DNA of 64,000 bases from Ochotona curzoniae. Lineage: Eukaryota; Chordata; Mammalia; Lagomorpha; Ochotonidae. Location of the stretch: assembly GCF_017591425.1 (NCBI RefSeq), contig NW_024466512.1:22869501-22933500 (forward strand), given 5' to 3'. Below, in pieces: positions 10,101-48,170 of the stretch. A model generated the notes under the pieces. The model did not search any database and was not told where the DNA came from. It worked only from the letters and a program-made list of their open reading frames with translations. Position 1 is the first letter of the stretch, and each line of letters begins with the position of its first letter. Both the position numbers and the translations under genes were made by a program.

Positions 10101-12209
10101 CTGTTATTTTCTCAGCATAAGATATGCCGTATGCAGGGCCTGTGGCTCTTTGCTCGCTTGTGTATTGTTGCTTTTCTCACAACTCATGGAGACCTGTACG
10201 GCACCAGCATTTTCTGGAAGCTCTGCCCATAATTAGTTTTGCAGAAGTGCAGCCATGTTACATCACTGCTCAGGAGGCCATGCAGCTGCATTCTGTGTGC
10301 TGCTTTTATGAGAGGAAAGCACATGGCAGGAAAGCAAGCTGATATCAGGTATTTTGATCTTTTTTAAAGAAAGCAAATTCCAGGGTAATTTGGGGTCATT
10401 ATAGATTTGGCCCAAATGAATTACATTTACCACTACAGCACAAACTATAATTTACTACATAGGCTTTAAGAAATAGTCTGTTAATCAGTCATAGGAAGTA
10501 AAAGTTAAGATGATTTTTTAACATTTTTGCTTTTGTTAAAGGGATTTCGGTTTATTAAAGGATGTTAATAGATAAAAATGTCACCTCTACAGAAATAATT
10601 TCAGCTTAAAGGTTGTGGTTCTTTGTAAAAGTGTATCTGACAGTATTTTAAATATGTCTTCAAGAAAGAATACATTGTAACAGAAAACTGATTTTAATTA
10701 CAGTGTACCTTTGATACTTAACTATCAGGGTTAAGAATTATTGGCTTGATTTTTCTGTTAAATAAGAACTGAATCAGAATTTATTTCTAAGCTAATAGTA
10801 CTTGTTATTCATAGCCTAGAACTGGCTAATAGAGGGGGACTGGTGGTTAACAGAGGGTGAGGATACAAGCTATATAGAAAATAGAAACCAGAATCAAGAT
10901 TTCCTTCAAATATAGACTTCAGGGAAACTTTTCTGTCTGGGCTTGCCTATCACACTGTTTCTTTGGCTGTCCTGAGAATTCTGCTTGTTTGTCTTTGCAT
11001 GGCTGTTATCTGTAGCTTCCAACCAGATCTTTTACCTTCTCTGATCTCTGTGGCACAGATAGTACTTTTGTAGCTTTTTTCCTACATTTGTCTGTGAAGT
11101 AAGCTTGTTGATGCTTTTACCACTTGCAAGAAAAGGAAATATTCCAGAAACAAAGGCCTTTCCTGTCTGTGCCCAGGATTCTTTTTTGTTTGTTTATTTG
11201 CATCAGTGGGAAAAATGTTTTATATAAGTGTTACTTTCATTTCAGAGAAAAATAATTATATTGGACTTACCATTAGAGTTGGGCAGAGGCAGTAGCTTGG
11301 GTAATGCAAGACACTGCCTGGGAGGAGACGGGTCAGGAAACTGAAGATACCAGGAGTCACTTGTATTGGGTTGCTGGGTTGCAAAAAGGGCAGGGATCCT
11401 TCTGTCCTAGAAGATAAAAAAGTAACAGAAATTGACAGGCTTCTTTATTGAACTTCAAAAGGTTTTGTTCTTTTATCCCACAGAGAGACTTTCACACAAA
11501 TGATAGAAGACAATTTGAATTGTCTTGGCCACTTAAGCACTATTATCCGTGAAGCAAATGAGGAGCAGAGCAGTAGTGTAATGGTGAGTTTTGTATGGAC
11601 ATGGATGTGTGCTTGAGATATGTTGGGTGTAAAGTGCTTAACTTTCTAAGCTAGTCTTTATCTGGCATTCAAGAATCATATGTAGGGAATAGAACTCAGA
11701 TGAAAGCATTGAGGAATATCTTTAAACTCAAATCCCCAGATGTTGTTACTCAGGGATATATTACTGTTGTGTCATTTGGGGTCAAGATGAGTTAAATGGT
11801 AAGCTATTGTTTTATTATGTGACCACTGATATGGAATGATTTATACTCCTTTGTTTTAGTGATCAGTTTTCTCCAATAAAATGGGACTTATACTGCAATT
11901 CCAATATATTATCTGCTCTGTATAAAATGAATTATGTTAACATAGTTCTATTTAATAACAATGCTTATATTGAGGTTTGTTTCGACTATTGATTTGTTAA
12001 AACTTGTAGAAATTCCAATAAAGTATTCACTAAATTAACTTTTACTGCATTTAGTCTTGAAATGTCAACTCCATATTTACTCTTTCATTAATAATAATAT
12101 ACAAAAAACTTGCAAAAGTTAAACCCGTATTCTTACTGTTTACAACATCTAATTGTAATTTTCTCATGCCTTGTTTTAGAGTCTAGATTGGAGTTGGTTA
12201 GCAGGATAA
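1124..12209 (+). CDS. CHUK: CHUK (IKK-alpha), 3' part of the gene: last eight coding exons
   Basis: This is the C-terminal ~243 residues of inhibitor of NF-kappaB kinase alpha, the catalytic subunit that pairs with IKK-beta and NEMO and drives non-canonical NF-kappaB signalling. The kinase and ubiquitin-like domains lie upstream of the window. The eight exons (1124-1185, 1901-2010, 3155-3204, 8109-8205, 8526-8673, 9405-9538, 11484-11583, 12180-12209) all have AG acceptors and GT donors and join in one frame. They encode the end of the helical scaffold/dimerisation domain (SEKMLKAWKEMEEKA, GVIGYLEDQIMSLH, KLLGCKQKIIDLLPKVEVAL), the Ser/Thr/Pro-rich linker (TPQASAWLPPTS) and the NEMO-binding hexapeptide LDWSWL, followed by Ala-Gly and TAA. 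I recall the human protein as 745 residues ending LDWSWLTE, so the last two residues differ here. The paralogue IKBKB is excluded by the linker and scaffold sequence. Confidence 0.97.
1262..1299. repeat. 19-bp tandem duplication
   Basis: The unit TAGTATATAAAGAATATTT occurs twice head to tail in a CHUK intron. Confidence 0.9.
1711..1746 (+). pseudogene. U2 snRNA 5'-end fragment
   Basis: Thirty-six bases match the first 36 nucleotides of U2 snRNA with two mismatches (core CTTCTCGGCCTTTTGGCTAA). They stop abruptly with no A-tail. The flanks AGTATGTC and AGAATGTC may be a decayed target-site duplication. It lies in a CHUK intron and is far too short to be a gene. Confidence 0.75.
1901..2010 (+). 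CDS. CHUK: CHUK coding exon, seventh from last
   Basis: The acceptor is CATATTTTAG. The exon reads VGVIGYLEDQIMSLHTEIME and on to MESL, with the final Leu codon split (CT/A). The donor is GTAAAT. Confidence 0.96.
2055..2405 (-). mobile_element. SINE (C-repeat family) with internal duplication
   Basis: A diverged copy in antisense. The segment GCTGGGAC...CTCTGATATGG occurs at 2276-2306 and again at 2338-2367, so part of the tRNA-related end has been duplicated. Confidence 0.7.
2594..2912 (+). mobile_element. SINE (C-repeat family), old copy
   Basis: Runs from GGAGCTGGCATTGTGGCATA to CTTTCCAATAAGAAAATCTTTT. It sits head to head with the preceding minus copy. Confidence 0.8.
3155..3204 (+). 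CDS. CHUK: CHUK coding exon, sixth from last
   Basis: The acceptor is TCTTTTGCAG. The exon reads EQRAIDLYKQLKHRPA and ends with the first base of an Asp codon. The donor is GTAAGA. At 50 bp it is the shortest internal CHUK exon seen here. Confidence 0.95.
3511..3765 (+). mobile_element. SINE (C-repeat family), 3' end lost
   Basis: Starts GGGCTGGTGGCGTAACATAG and keeps the GAAGCTCCTGGCTCCTGGC core. The AATAAA tail region is missing. Confidence 0.75.
3829..3915 (-). mobile_element. SINE (C-repeat) 3' fragment
   Basis: Only the tail-proximal part remains: GAGAGACAGAAACAGAGACATCTTC and the CTCCCCAGGTGG motif. Confidence 0.45.
4258..4365 (+). mobile_element. LINE-1 3'-end fragment
   Basis: GGTGGGAGTTTGGGAGGTAA, then ATGTACCACATAATTCAAAA and an A-rich tail, resembles the 3' terminus of the minus-strand L1 at 48.2 kb. 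Confidence 0.5.
4392..4735 (+). mobile_element. SINE (C-repeat family) with target-site duplication
   Basis: Nearly full length, with a tRNA-like head (A box TAGCATAGTGG, B box GGTTCTAATCC), the family body and an AATAAATCTTTT tail with GCA repeats. The 12-base duplication AGCTAGGCTGTT is at 4380-4391 and 4736-4747. Confidence 0.95.
4748..5471. other. CHUK intron segment, nothing recognised
   Basis: Unique-looking intronic DNA. A 69-codon frame at 4921-5130 has no family I know. Confidence 0.6.
5472..5792 (+). mobile_element. SINE (C-repeat family)
   Basis: Full-length copy from TGCTTGGCATAATAGCCTAG to AATAAAAATAAAAAAATCTT. The B-box region is GCCAGTTCTAATC. Confidence 0.9.
6044..6350 (-). 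mobile_element. SINE (C-repeat family), old copy
   Basis: An antisense copy starting with the AAGATTTATTTATTTGAAAG tail complement and ending at the head near CAACCTAATTCC. Confidence 0.8.
6703..6898 (+). mobile_element. SINE (C-repeat family), truncated
   Basis: Head and mid part only (GGGCTGGCACTAGAGCATGG to AATGAAGCTCCTATTTTTAA). The next SINE starts a few bases later. Confidence 0.7.
6904..7247 (+). mobile_element. SINE (C-repeat family)
   Basis: A full-length copy, GGGCCTGGTGCGGTAGCCTA to a 13-base A-tail. A short CAGACCT triplication follows at 7256-7277. Confidence 0.9.
7632..7925 (-). mobile_element. SINE (C-repeat family)
   Basis: An antisense copy ending ~180 bases upstream of the CHUK exon at 8109. 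The open frames across it are SINE frames. Confidence 0.85.
8109..8205 (+). CDS. CHUK: CHUK coding exon, fifth from last
   Basis: The acceptor is TTTTATAG. The exon reads DHSYSDSTEMVKIIVHTVQS and on to LFGHLS, with the last Ser codon split AG/C. The donor is GTAGAA. The preceding intron of ~4.9 kb carries many SINEs. Confidence 0.96.
8526..8673 (+). CDS. CHUK: CHUK coding exon, fourth from last
   Basis: The acceptor is TTTCTCTAG. The exon reads KLLGCKQKIIDLLPKVEVAL through MQGKRQKEIWHLLKIAC and ends in phase 0 at a GTAAGT donor. It is the end of the dimerisation helices. Confidence 0.97.
8981..9262 (+). mobile_element. SINE (C-repeat family), old copy
   Basis: GGGGCCGGCATTGTGGTGGT to AATAAATGAATCTTTTT, lying just upstream of the CHUK exon at 9405. 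Confidence 0.85.
9405..9538 (+). CDS. CHUK: CHUK coding exon, third from last
   Basis: The acceptor is CTCTGTTCAG. The exon encodes the linker TQSSARSLVGSSLEGTVTPQ through CVVTPQDG, ending GG in a split Gly codon. The donor GTGGGT is weaker than the others. Without splicing here the frame runs on to a stop at 9597-9599. Confidence 0.95.
9655..9790 (+). mobile_element. MIR element (degenerate)
   Basis: GATCTTGGGTAATTTATTTGAC followed by CACCTATAAAATGAGAATG matches the MIR core in order. Confidence 0.55.
9791..11480. other. CHUK intron segment, nothing recognised
   Basis: AT-rich intron with no SINE over 1.7 kb and no frame with recognisable homology. Confidence 0.6.
11484..11583 (+). CDS. 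CHUK: CHUK coding exon, second from last
   Basis: The acceptor is TTTATCCCACAG. The exon reads ETFTQMIEDNLNCLGHLSTI and on to EANEEQSSSVM and ends in phase 0 at a GTGAGT donor. Confidence 0.96.
12180..12209 (+). CDS. CHUK: CHUK last coding exon with NEMO-binding motif
   Basis: The acceptor is CCTTGTTTTAG. The coding part reads SLDWSWLAG then TAA. LDWSWL is the hexapeptide that docks IKK subunits on NEMO. Confidence 0.96.
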   Translation, partial: SLDWSWLAG

Positions 12210-13460
12210 TAAGCCACTTGTTCACTGACCCCAAACCTGTGGAAGTTGTTGCTGCACACATTGGAAATTTCTCACCCATCTTCAGATATGTCAGCTGGAG
12301 AAATGGCAATGATCATAAACTACGCCTGATTTTAAAAGCACAATGCTTTGATTTTGAATATTTTTAATGTCTAAAACAGATAGGATTTTATATAGAAGTC
12401 ACTGGACTTGATGAAATATGTTTTAATATCTAAGCTACTTGTGATAATCATTATGACCCATTTTTCTAAGACTTTGGAAAACATTATTTATTTAACTGAC
12501 TGAAAGTTCCTTTTAAAGTTTTTACTTTTGATCTTAAAGCCAAGCTTAGAGGAAACCTCATTTAGTGTTTTGGCTACCTGTGGTTCTGTGGAAGAAACTG
12601 TTCACAAATGCACTTCGTGGCATCATAAGGAGTGTTCTCAATTTTTAATTTTTACAGTTCTCATCTTACAGAAGGGATTGTGCATCTCTGCCTTTACTAC
12701 CAGTTGACTCTTAATCATGGTGTGTGTTCTGTTAATATGTATTTAAGATGTACATTTAATAATATCAGAGAAATGTCTGTTAATTTATAATGTATTTGAA
12801 AGGTTATAGTTATGAGTTTTTTCACTTGTAAAAATGATCATTTGTTTAAACAATATTGTGTCTTGTGATATGTTTATACATCTATATATACATATGTATA
12901 TATGTCTGCACTCCTTTGTAATTACAAGCCCAAAAATCTAAAAAACTATGAAAGCAAAGTTTTTATCCCATAAACCTGTAACAAAACACTTGCAAATATA
13001 ATCTAGACTGACATTTATTCTACTTATCCCATTTAGTGTGAATATCGGTTTATTTTGCTGCAAAAATAGTCACATGCCTGATCACTGCAGGGAGTGAGAG
13101 GGGTGCTGCCAGACTCGGCGGAGGGCTCCTGTAGAACGGCACGTGCACTGAGTTACCTTCCTCAAATCTGAACATTTCATATTTGTGACGTATCTGGCTC
13201 CACAGATAAACGACTGTGGGTCTCTGTTATCTGCTAAATAATTTTAGAAGCTATTATTTGGGGTTTTTTTCTTTAATGTGAAATGCTTTTATATTATAGT
13301 TTTTCACTTTGTGTATTAAATGATTTTTAAACTAACTCTTGAACTTCTATTCATTATAATAGGTTTTTATAATACAGTATTTAAATATGGTTTCGGAAAA
13401 TGTGAAGGTTTCAGGAGGTAATATTGGAGCTCTGAATAAAGCAATACTTTCTCTTTACTT
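12210..13460 (+). other. CHUK: CHUK 3' untranslated region
   Basis: This AT-rich sequence has no SINE and runs from the CHUK stop to the poly(A) signal at 13435-13440. It holds a 20-bp perfect palindrome (12884-12903) that contains the Pumilio-type site TGTATATA. An earlier ATTAAA at 13315-13320 could give a shorter form. The end is placed about 20 bases past the AATAAA. Confidence 0.8.
13435..13440 (+). promoter_or_regulatory. CHUK: CHUK poly(A) signal AATAAA
   Basis: AATAAA is followed by a U-rich stretch ~15-25 bases downstream. It is the last canonical signal before non-exonic spacer. Confidence 0.75.
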
Positions 13461-13719
13461 TCAGAGGTTAGCCCATGATCAGTATAGGGAAGCTTCTTTC
13501 AGTGACTGTCTTCCTCTGATGTCAAAAGTCATGTTTATATCTTGTCCTATAAATTGATGTCATAGTCCTCTCCATTTTGCTAACAATGTCATTTTTCCAG
13601 TGACCCAAATGTGAAACCTCGTTGTTTTCTCTCATAGTTTTTAATCATCACTGTTTCTCTGTGGGTTGCTCTGTCCATCTACTTTGCATCCATAGTTACA
13701 AAAGTTTTTGGGTTTTTTT

Positions 13720-13976
13720 TTAATGTATTGAAGAGAAAATCAATAGCTGCCATGTACTAGTTTACTCCCCAAATGCGCTGGGTATGAAAAGAGGAGCAAG
13801 AGCCAGAAAAGCAAGCCTCATCTCTCAGGTGGGTAATGGGAACTCAGTTACTTGAGGACAGTGCTGCCTTCAGCATCTGATTGGTTGGAAGCTGGAGTCG
13901 GGAGCCGCAACTCAACCAAGGCACTCCAGTGTGTGACATGGGTGTCTTGATCACTAGGCTAAATGCCTGCTCCCCA
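13720..13976 (-). mobile_element. SINE (C-repeat family), decayed
   Basis: Antisense, with the CTCCCCAAATGCGCTGGG, GTTACTTGAGGACAGTGCTG and CACTAGGCTAAATGCC landmarks in order. Confidence 0.65.
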
Positions 13977-14102
13977 GAAGGTTTACATAGTAAATACTGC
14001 TGGATATTTCCTGCTTGAAAATTAATAAACTAGATGGCAAGATCAGAAACATAGGCTATACAATAAAGGTGCTTATTTAGGGTTCTATGATCATTCATTT
14101 TT

Positions 14103-14398
14103 ACTTTTTATTTATTTATTTATTTATTTTGTTTGAAAGCAGTTAGGGAAGAAGGGAGAGAAACAGAGATCTGTCCACTGGTTCACTGCTCATGTTGCCC
14201 AAGGCAGGAGTCAGGAACTTCATCTAGTCTGCCACGTAGGTGCAGGGATCCAAGCACTTGGCCTACCTCTGCTTCTTTCTCTGGTGTATTAGCAAATGCC
14301 TAATTGAAAGTGGAGCAGCTGGGACTTGAACTAGCATGCATATAGGACAGTGGCATTGCAGGCAGCAGCTTTACTCACTGTGCAACAATACAGACTCC
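14103..14398 (-). mobile_element. SINE (C-repeat family)
   Basis: Antisense, starting in a TTTA repeat and ending at the head near GCAACAATACAGACTCC. Confidence 0.8.
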
Positions 14399-14947
14399 AA
14401 GGATGCATTTTGAAATACCACTGTGTGAATTTGTAAAGAGATCTGCTGTAGAGTAGTGGCCATCTTGAGATGTCAGGGCAGTTTGATGCAGGACCCTGGC
14501 AGGTGTTAGGAGTAGGAGTGGACTACTGCAGTGAGATTACCTCCAAACTGTTACTTTGATGCAAACTGGACTCTACTCTTTTTTGTTCAGTCACAACTTT
14601 CTGAGTTGAGTGGAAGTTGTGAAATACACATTGCATTCATCAACCAAAGGAACACTATGCAAAACTCTGAAAATACATCCAGAAAACACAATGGCTCTAG
14701 CAAGTTATTTGTTTTTTGGAAGTAGAACAGCTAAGCTCTGCAAATGCCATTTATCTGGAAGAAGGCTCCCACCCTTGCTGTGAAATAAAAAAATCAAATA
14801 TGTGATACTGGTAAGTCCTTTATTAAAGGAAGTGATTGAAGTGATGTGGTAACAGTTGCTTTAATGAGGATAACCTTAGGCCTACAGTTTTGTTTTGCTT
14901 TCTTTTTAAAACTTTCAGTATTTTTCTGTTGTATCTAGATGTGTGTG

Positions 14948-15208
14948 GTGAAGTATTTTTATTGGAAAGGCAGATTACAGAGAAATAGAGACAGATCTTC
15001 CATCTGCTGGTTCACTCATGTGGCCACAATGGCCAGAGCTCAACCAGTCCGAAGCCAGGAGCCTCTTTCGGGGTCTCCCACATGGGTGCAGGGTCCAAAG
15101 GCTTTGGGCCATTCTCTGCTTTCCCAGGCCACAAGCAGAGAGCTGGATGGGAAGTGGAACTGCCAGGACATGAACTGGCACCCATTTGGATCCTGGTGCT
15201 TGAAGTGA
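14948..15208 (-). mobile_element. SINE (C-repeat family)
   Basis: Antisense copy, GTATTTTTATTGGAAAGGCA to GGATCCTGGTGCTTGAAG; the extreme head is missing. Confidence 0.9.
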
Positions 15209-15786
15209 TTGCCTTATTGTTTGTCGACTACTTGGCTTTCCTGCCTGTAGTCTGTCTCCTCTCAGGCACTTTGCAGATTCATTGGCCTTGGAGCACTGCT
15301 TCCCCTCTTCCTCTGCACGACAGGCTGGAAGCCCTAGCAAACCAGTCAGCCTGATCAGCCGTGGCCTCAGCACAGCCTTGCAAGGCAAAGCCATTTCTGC
15401 CCAACCTGCAAAATGGACTGGGCTTACTTTCCTTGTATTCATCCATCTCTTGCCAGACTCCACCCTTTTCCTTTACCCTCTGTGTTCTTGGTAACATGTG
15501 CATGATGCAAAATTTTTAAAAAGTACCAAAGGATGCAGTGACATTTCTGTGTGCATGTCCAGTGGTCCTCTCAGCACAGTGCATTCCTGAGTTTCAGAAT
15601 CTGGTCCTATCCCAGCCCGTGGTGCCACTACTTTGCAGCCCATGAGGCCTCTGGAAAACTCCAGCGCTCATTGTTTCTTTGGTCCTCCAGGAGGGCTGCT
15701 TTGTCCCTCACATCATGTGCTTAACCCACTCTGTGTCTCTTCCTGGGTGGTCTTAATAAAGCCCTAATTGGATCAGCATTCTGGCA

Positions 15787-15834
15787 CGGCAACACACACA
15801 CACACACACACACCACCCCCACCCCCACCCCCCT
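15787..15834. repeat. CA-dinucleotide and C-rich simple repeat
   Basis: A run of about 13 CA units passes into CCACCCCCACCCCC tracts just upstream of the ERLIN1 CpG island. Confidence 0.9.
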
Positions 15835-16099
15835 CTTTAAATAATAGTAATAATGAGTGAATGAAGCAAACAGTTCCCTCTTCTGAACTTTACTGGCAAC
15901 AAGTTTGGATTCCGTAGTTACCCCGAAAAAGACCAAAGAAACACGTTGAGGGTGTGGGAACGGGTTCTCCGCCTACGGGCAGAGTGGCTAGTTCCTGGTC
16001 TTAGTGGCCCTTTTCTCTGCGTCCGCCAGGAGCGCCCTTCCTCCGGCCCGGCAGCTCACCTGCGGCGCACCGAAGGAAGCCGCCGCCGGTTCGAGAATT

Positions 16100-16261
16100 T
16101 TTGTTCCACTCGCTTTCCCGTCTGCGGCGAGGGCGGGGCACTGCGCGCCGTGCGTCTCGGCGCAGGCGCAGTGTCCGGGCAGGAGGCCCGGCTCCTGGCG
16201 GCAGTTGGCGCGGCCCGGGAGGCGGCCGCACGTGCGGGCGGAGGCGATGCGTCACTGATCG
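16100..16261 (+). other. ERLIN1: ERLIN1 non-coding first exon (inferred)
   Basis: A strong donor, G followed by GTGAGG at 16262, lies in the island. A pyrimidine-rich acceptor (CCTCCCTGGCCCAG) sits just before the ATG exon. The simplest reading is a 5' UTR exon ending at 16261. The 5' limit is a guess. Confidence 0.5.
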
Positions 16262-16448
16262 GTGAGGCGCGCCCGAGGGGTCGGCTTCCCCGGCCCCGGT
16301 GCCTTCCGCAGACCCCGCGGCGGCGAGGAGGGGGAATTAGGAGGCGCTCCGTGCGGGCGCGGCCCGTCGGCCGCCTGGGCGCGGAGGAGGGGGCGACACG
16401 GGAAGGATGAAGGGAAAAGGGCGCCGTGCCCACCCGCTCAGCCTGTGA

Positions 16449-44681
<28,233 letters not shown>

Positions 44682-46690
44682 TGCAAGAGGCAGAAATGTT
44701 CTCCCATATCAAGACGTGGCCCAAGGGATTAAGTGGGAACAATGGCAATGTGGACTCTTAAGATTTTGCAAAGAACTCGTGTTCCCTCTGTTCTGCTTCT
44801 CCTGTGATAGTCCTGGTTTGTCAGCTGATTACAGGAGAAAGCCAGTTGTCTGGCTCTCTCAAAGTCTTTTCAGCTACGATTTTATCACGTATCCTGTACG
44901 TGTTCCTTTTCAAACTGGTACTCATGAATAAGGGAAAGTCTGATGCTAAGATACTGCCTGCACTGGAATGTTAAACACTAAATATATAACAAGCTGTGTT
45001 TTTCTAAGCTGAGATCTATTGAATAATGTTTACATTGGTCTCCTGGGGAAGTGAGTGCTCAACCAGTCAAGATATGCACAGCCAGAGAGAAGATGGCCAG
45101 GATCTGGTAAGTTAGAGAAGACGGACTCTGCCTGGGACCCAAGCTCCAACTTTGGGATATGGTGCCAGCATTCACCCATGTGGTGATTACCCGGGCCACT
45201 CAAATTCCCCAGGAAATGATCTTCCACTTGAGCAATCATTTACTTGAGACGATTTTTACCTTCTTGTTTTTCTACATTGGTTTAGTGGCCTGCCAGGGAC
45301 ATGTGCTTTGCACCTAACCAGAGATTTTTAATTGCTAGTTTATTGCATTAGTAGGCTCAGAGATAAAGAGGGCTTGGCTTGAAGTTTGAGTGAGATGCAA
45401 CCTTTGCTCTTAACCAAGGCTCCGAGACCCTTCTGTTCCCTCCACTGGGTGATGCCTGTCAGTGTGACTGTCCAGGTCACGTGTGATTAAGGGGTCCGAT
45501 TTTTAACCACAGACAACTCCTTATATGTCACCTCGCAACTCTCGCCAAGACTGGGACAGGGCTTTAACCAGAAGTAGAAACAGTGTAAAAGTCTGGGCCA
45601 CTTACTGCACAGTATTGTATCATTGCAGGAAGTTTTTATGTTTGAAACTGGATCTAGGGTGCATTCATTTGCTCCAGAACTTCTGTCAAAAGAGCAAATC
45701 GTCCAGCTACCATGGTTCCTAGCTCACTAAAGCTCACGTGGTCTGGAACAAGGAACAGTCTAGAAAGCATCTTTGAACATCTTTCTCTTTTCTCCTGACC
45801 CTGAGATGCTGAACTTTCATATTCTCTAGGAGACCAAGATTCCACTAATTTCCTGGGTAGCCATTGGATCTGATTTTCCGTGGGAGGATGACAGTTAACC
45901 TGTGGCTGTAGGAAAATGTACTTTGTCTGGACCTTTGTTTCCTTCCAATTAGCTTTCCTGGGACAGTGTGCTACGTAACGAGGGCTAAGCTTGTACCACT
46001 TGTTAAGACACCTCTTGTATTCTGTGTTGAAGCCAGATAAGAAAAGTCCTGGGACCACTTCCAGAAACCTCTTGGTTGTCAGTCCTGATGTTCTTATGAC
46101 AGCCTAATGGGTTGTGCCAAACACTTTATTGGAAAAGGAAAGCCCAAATTTTTTAGTGGGTCTTTTCCTTAGGCCTTATACTATAGAGGCATTTGTACTA
46201 AGGAGAAAATCACTTTTGTTTTTACTCTTTAATTCTGTAAAGTCTCTATGAATGAATTTTGTGTTTTTAAACTCTCCTTAAAAGAACTTTTGCATTATAA
46301 GAAACTTAACCTGTCATTGTTACTGCAGATAAATACTGGTTGCTGTGGGAAATCTGGATCGTTGACCCCTGTGCTTTCATCGCAGAGATGTTTGCTATTC
46401 ACATGAGCAAAAGTCAGTTGCCCCAATGTGATGGCTGTGAGTGCTGCTGGCAGCCAGAGTCCTTGAGGCAGGATCAAGAACAGAAAAATGATACTGAAAG
46501 GAAACACTTCCTGCTTAAACTCCCTGTGAGCTCTGCTTCCTGGGCCCCCCAGTGAACTCTTGAGTCTAGCCATCCCTCAGGGATGTTCATTTGGGCAAAT
46601 ATACACTGTAATCTTGGTCAAAATTTATATGTGAAATGCTACCTTTTTTTAAAATAAGAAACTAAATAAAATTATTTTACTATCAGTGAT
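44682..46690 (+). other. ERLIN1: ERLIN1 3' untranslated region
   Basis: About 2 kb with no SINE, in contrast to the introns. It ends at the AATAAA at 46665-46670. Small open frames inside it have no support as genes. Confidence 0.8.
46665..46670 (+). promoter_or_regulatory. ERLIN1: ERLIN1 poly(A) signal AATAAA
   Basis: AATAAA is followed within ~25 bases by a TG-rich element (TTTGTGTGTGTTTTT), the usual downstream arrangement. Confidence 0.85.
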
Positions 46691-47048
46691 TTGTGTGTGT
46701 TTTTCCCTCATCTATCTAAATTCTTTTCTCATAACAGGCTTTCTTGCACATTTCAATCAGATACAGTGTATTTACTGAAAGGTTTTCCAGAGTGCTGGCT
46801 TCTTGCTCTGAGCCTCTGAATACCAAGGCTTCTACTGTTTTCCCGACTCCTAGAACTGAGCAAGGGATGTTCTGGTTTTTTGGAGACAGGGCCAGCAACA
46901 GGGAAGTGAAGAGGGAGAACAGCATCCTGCCTGTTGAAGTCTTAACTTCACCACCCCAGCTACAAGCTAAAATGCTTTTTGCACTGAAGAAGGGAGGGGC
47001 AGCTATGCTGGTGGAACAAGGACAGCTTCATGAATTGAAACTAGTTTT

Positions 47049-47370
47049 AGGGCCCAACACGGTAGCCTAATGGCTAAAGTCCTCACCTTACATGCCCTGG
47101 GATCCTATATGGGCACCGGTTCATGTCCCGGCTGCCGTACTTTCCATCCAGCTCCATGCTTGTGGCCTGAGAGGGCAGTTGAAGAAAGCCCAAAGCCACG
47201 TGACCCTGCACCCAGAAGAGGCTCCTGGCTCCTGGTTATGGATCAGCTCAACTCTGGCTATTGTGGTCACTTGGGGAGAGAATCGATGGATGAAAGATCT
47301 TTGTTTCTCCTCCTCCTCCTCTCTGTATATCTGACTTTCCAATAAAAAGAAAATTTTTTAAATATTTAAA
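47049..47370 (+). mobile_element. SINE (C-repeat family)
   Basis: First repeat after ERLIN1; TAGGGCCCAACACGGTAGCC to TTTCCAATAAAAAGAAAATT. Flanks TGAAACTAG/AGAAACTGG suggest a decayed duplication. Confidence 0.88.
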
Positions 47371-47689
47371 TACATTTTTAAAAAAAGAAACTGGCTATAC
47401 TGTGGTATAACAGATGTTATTGGCAGTCCCAGAGCCAGGACTCTTCCCAAGCTCTCTACACGGCTTCCCAGGAGATTTCCTGATGAATGATGTACCAGCA
47501 GTTGAGACTTTTGGAGAAAGCAGCCCTTCACTCAGATTCCTCTGGGAACCAATTCTAGTGTATCTTGCAAAACAGGAAGCTTTCATTTTGACTATCCCAA
47601 TGGTCTTTTGATAGCCAATAAGATGAAGTGACATCCTCCTGTTGCTGGCAAGAAGGAAATGTATAATTAGAAGTCGTGGCTTATCTTTC
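47371..47689. other. Intergenic, nothing recognised
   Basis: Short unique-looking stretch between two SINEs. Confidence 0.55.
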
Positions 47690-47991
47690 TAAGAATTATA
47701 TTTTTGTTTGAAAAGCAGAATTGCAGAGGTGCGAGAGAGCTCCTGTCCACTGGTTCACTCCCCATGTGGCCACAACAGCTAGAGCTGAGCTGATCTAAAC
47801 TGGGGATCAGGAGCTTCTCTATCTCCCATGTGGATATAAAGACCCAAGGACTTGAGCCATCTTCTGCTGCTTTTCCAGGCCATAAGCAGGAAGCTGAATC
47901 AAAAGTGGAGCAGCTGGGGCTCAGACCAGCAGCCATATAAGATGTCAGTGCTACAGGAAGATTAGCCTGTTAGGCCACCATGTCAACCCAA
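47690..47991 (-). mobile_element. SINE (C-repeat family), old copy
   Basis: Antisense copy, ATATTTTTGTTTGAAAAGCA to CCACCATGTCAACCC. Confidence 0.82.
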
Positions 47992-47999
47992 GGCCTTCT

Positions 48000-48170
48000 T
48001 GTTCCACAGTGTGCTTTACAAAGAAGTCCAAAGCATATGTACATAAGACCTTGCATGGTCTGGTCCCTGCTGACCTCCAGAGCCACTTGTCTCTCAGGTC
48101 TGTGAACATACCTCTGTGTGTGGTATTCCCTCTGCCTGATTCATTTTTCCTCCACTATAACACCAGCTTT
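48000..48170 (+). mobile_element. L2 fragment, left of the L1 insertion
   Basis: TTGCATGGTCTGGTCCCTGC followed by TATTCCCTCTGCCTGATTC is the L2 3' region in sense. It resumes after the L1 at 51,551. Confidence 0.65.

Larger units (their letters stand above)
13461..15939. other. CHUK-ERLIN1 spacer
   Basis: This ~2.5 kb lies between the CHUK poly(A) site and the ERLIN1 CpG island. It holds three minus-strand SINEs and a CA/C-rich microsatellite. I see no gene in the rest. Confidence 0.7.

Noticed and set aside
12110..12367. 85-codon plus-strand frame across the last CHUK exon
   Set aside because: It uses a different frame from LDWSWL and lacks support.
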